A stretch of 64,000 bases of DNA from Cynocephalus volans. Taxonomy: Eukaryota > Chordata > Mammalia > Dermoptera > Cynocephalidae. Location of the stretch: contig NC_084463.1 in assembly GCF_027409185.1 (NCBI RefSeq), forward strand, positions 156,166,369-156,230,368, read 5' to 3'. Shown here one piece after another: positions 63,043 through 64,000 of the stretch; position 1 is the stretch's first letter, and every line of letters starts with the position of its first letter. Under the pieces are notes generated by a model. That model had not been told where the DNA came from. It searched no databases and saw only the letters and a list, made by a program, of their open reading frames with translations. A program made the translations under genes and the position numbers.

Positions 63043-64000
63043 GTGAGTTTCTCAGCCCTGGTCTTTGCCTCTGGGCACAGCTCATCCTGGAAGAACTTAT
63101 GTGAAGTTGGATGCTTGTGGGAACCTTTCCACAGGGTGCTGGGGGAGTGGGGAGCGGGCTGCTGTCCTGAAAGCCACCTACAGTGGGTCTGAGCTGCTGG
63201 CCATCTCTGCTGCTATAGGAGCCTCCTGCAGGAGCCTCCTGCATCTAACCAGAGTCTGGTAAATGTCCCGGTGCTCTCTCTTTTACCACAGCTCCTCCAG
63301 CCTGGACCTCACTGCAACCACCAGGTTGCCCCTGACCTGATAGGCTGGATGCAGACCCAAATGGCATTCACCTTGCTGGACTCCTGGGTCAGACCTTTGG
63401 AATGGGATCCATCCGGTTCCCTGAGCAGCCCCAGCCAGGGCCACCTGTTTTTGAATCTAGAGAATTGGAATAATGTATTTGTTTCTTACGGCTGCCAAAA
63501 CAAATTACCACGAACTGGGTGGCTTTAAACAACAGAAATTTATAGTCTACAATGCTGGAGGCTAGAAGCCTGAAATCAAGGTGCTGGCAGGATTGCATTC
63601 TCTTTGAAGGCTCTAGGGGAGAATCCTTTCTCGCCTCTTCCCAGCTTCCAGTGGTTGCTGGCAGTCCTGGTGTTCCTAGGCTTGCAGACACATCACTCCA
63701 ATCTCTGCCTCCACTGTCATGTGCTGTTCTCCCTGTGTGTCCTCTTATAAGGACACCAGTCACAATCCAGTATGACCTCATCTTAACTCGATTCCATCAG
63801 CAAAGCCTCTATTTCCAAATAGGTCCCATTCACAGGTACCAGGGATTAGGACTTCAACATATCTTTTAGGGTGACACACTTCAACCCACAAAAGAAGGCA
63901 GATAGCTTTTCTATTGATGCCAGCTTTGGTAAATGCTGAAGATTGATTAATGTTGTCTGCCGTGGGCACAGGAGGAAGAAGTGGCCACATGTGTACTGTC
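63043..64000. other. Start of intron 3 of the third MS4A gene, to window edge
   Basis: No exon matching the family's third-span exon is found. An MLT1 LTR occupies the second half. Confidence 0.75.
63474..63892 (-). mobile_element. MLT1-type LTR
   Basis: TGTATTTGTTTCTTACGGCTGCCAAAACAAATTACC at the left. The internal GGCTCTAGGGGAGAATCCTTTC and CTTATAAGGACACCAGTC, and the right end CTTCAACCCACA, follow antisense MLT1. Confidence 0.85.

Noticed and set aside
63291-63400. Possible fourth exon of the MS4A-like gene after TTTTACCACAG
   Set aside because: The translation (LLQPGPHCNHQ) has no hydrophobic span and does not resemble the SLGTNILS-type third-span exon.

Overview
This is a 64-kb piece of mammalian nuclear DNA. 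The reasons are GT-AG spliced genes of the MS4A (CD20-like, four-membrane-span) family, about 30 visible MIR-type ancient SINEs, MaLR/MST/MLT1 LTRs, a full-length LINE-1, a nuclear copy of mitochondrial ND2, and no Alu or B1 elements. The young SINEs are tRNA-Ile-derived monomers and dimers of the kind described for colugos (Dermoptera). A colugo such as Galeopterus is my best guess, from memory of that family and not from a search.

Genes (all on +). MS4A15 has six coding exons from 7587 to 16876 that join to 242 codons, with a polyA signal at 17895. MS4A10 has six coding exons from 28395 to 35071 (246 codons). A third MS4A-type gene starts at 60316; three coding exons (134 codons) are visible and it runs off the right edge. 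In all three genes every visible exon junction is phase 0. The exon carrying the end of the second membrane span is exactly 57 bp in each. MS4A15 and MS4A10 both end in a proline-rich tail with a PPxY motif.

Layout. 1-7572 is non-coding, with MIRs and a transposon nested in a transposon. 7573-17925 is MS4A15; its introns hold a (GATA/GACA) tract, a mitochondrial ND2 insertion, an LTR-like block and a CpG-rich block just before exon 2. 17926-28374 is intergenic: an old L1 split by an MST-like LTR, two dimeric SINEs, a 283-bp solo LTR with a target-site duplication (TSD), and an MST LTR. 28375-35071 is MS4A10, whose first coding exon lies between two related antisense LTRs. 35072-60305 is a 25-kb intergenic stretch. 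It holds an SVA-like L1-derived composite element with an exact 80-bp tandem array (38385-40534), (CA)n and (GTGTGCCC)n arrays, a solo MaLR LTR, a nearly intact 6.7-kb L1 (50752-57440) with a long TSD, and a 181-bp inverted duplication (57525-57705 / 58114-58294). 60306-64000 is the third MS4A gene.

The three genes are tandem paralogues in the order MS4A15, MS4A10, MS4A-like. The first two follow the order I recall for human; the third lies beyond MS4A10, where I do not recall a human gene. Most of the remaining structure comes from retrotransposition, and TSDs at most of the young insertions define their borders.
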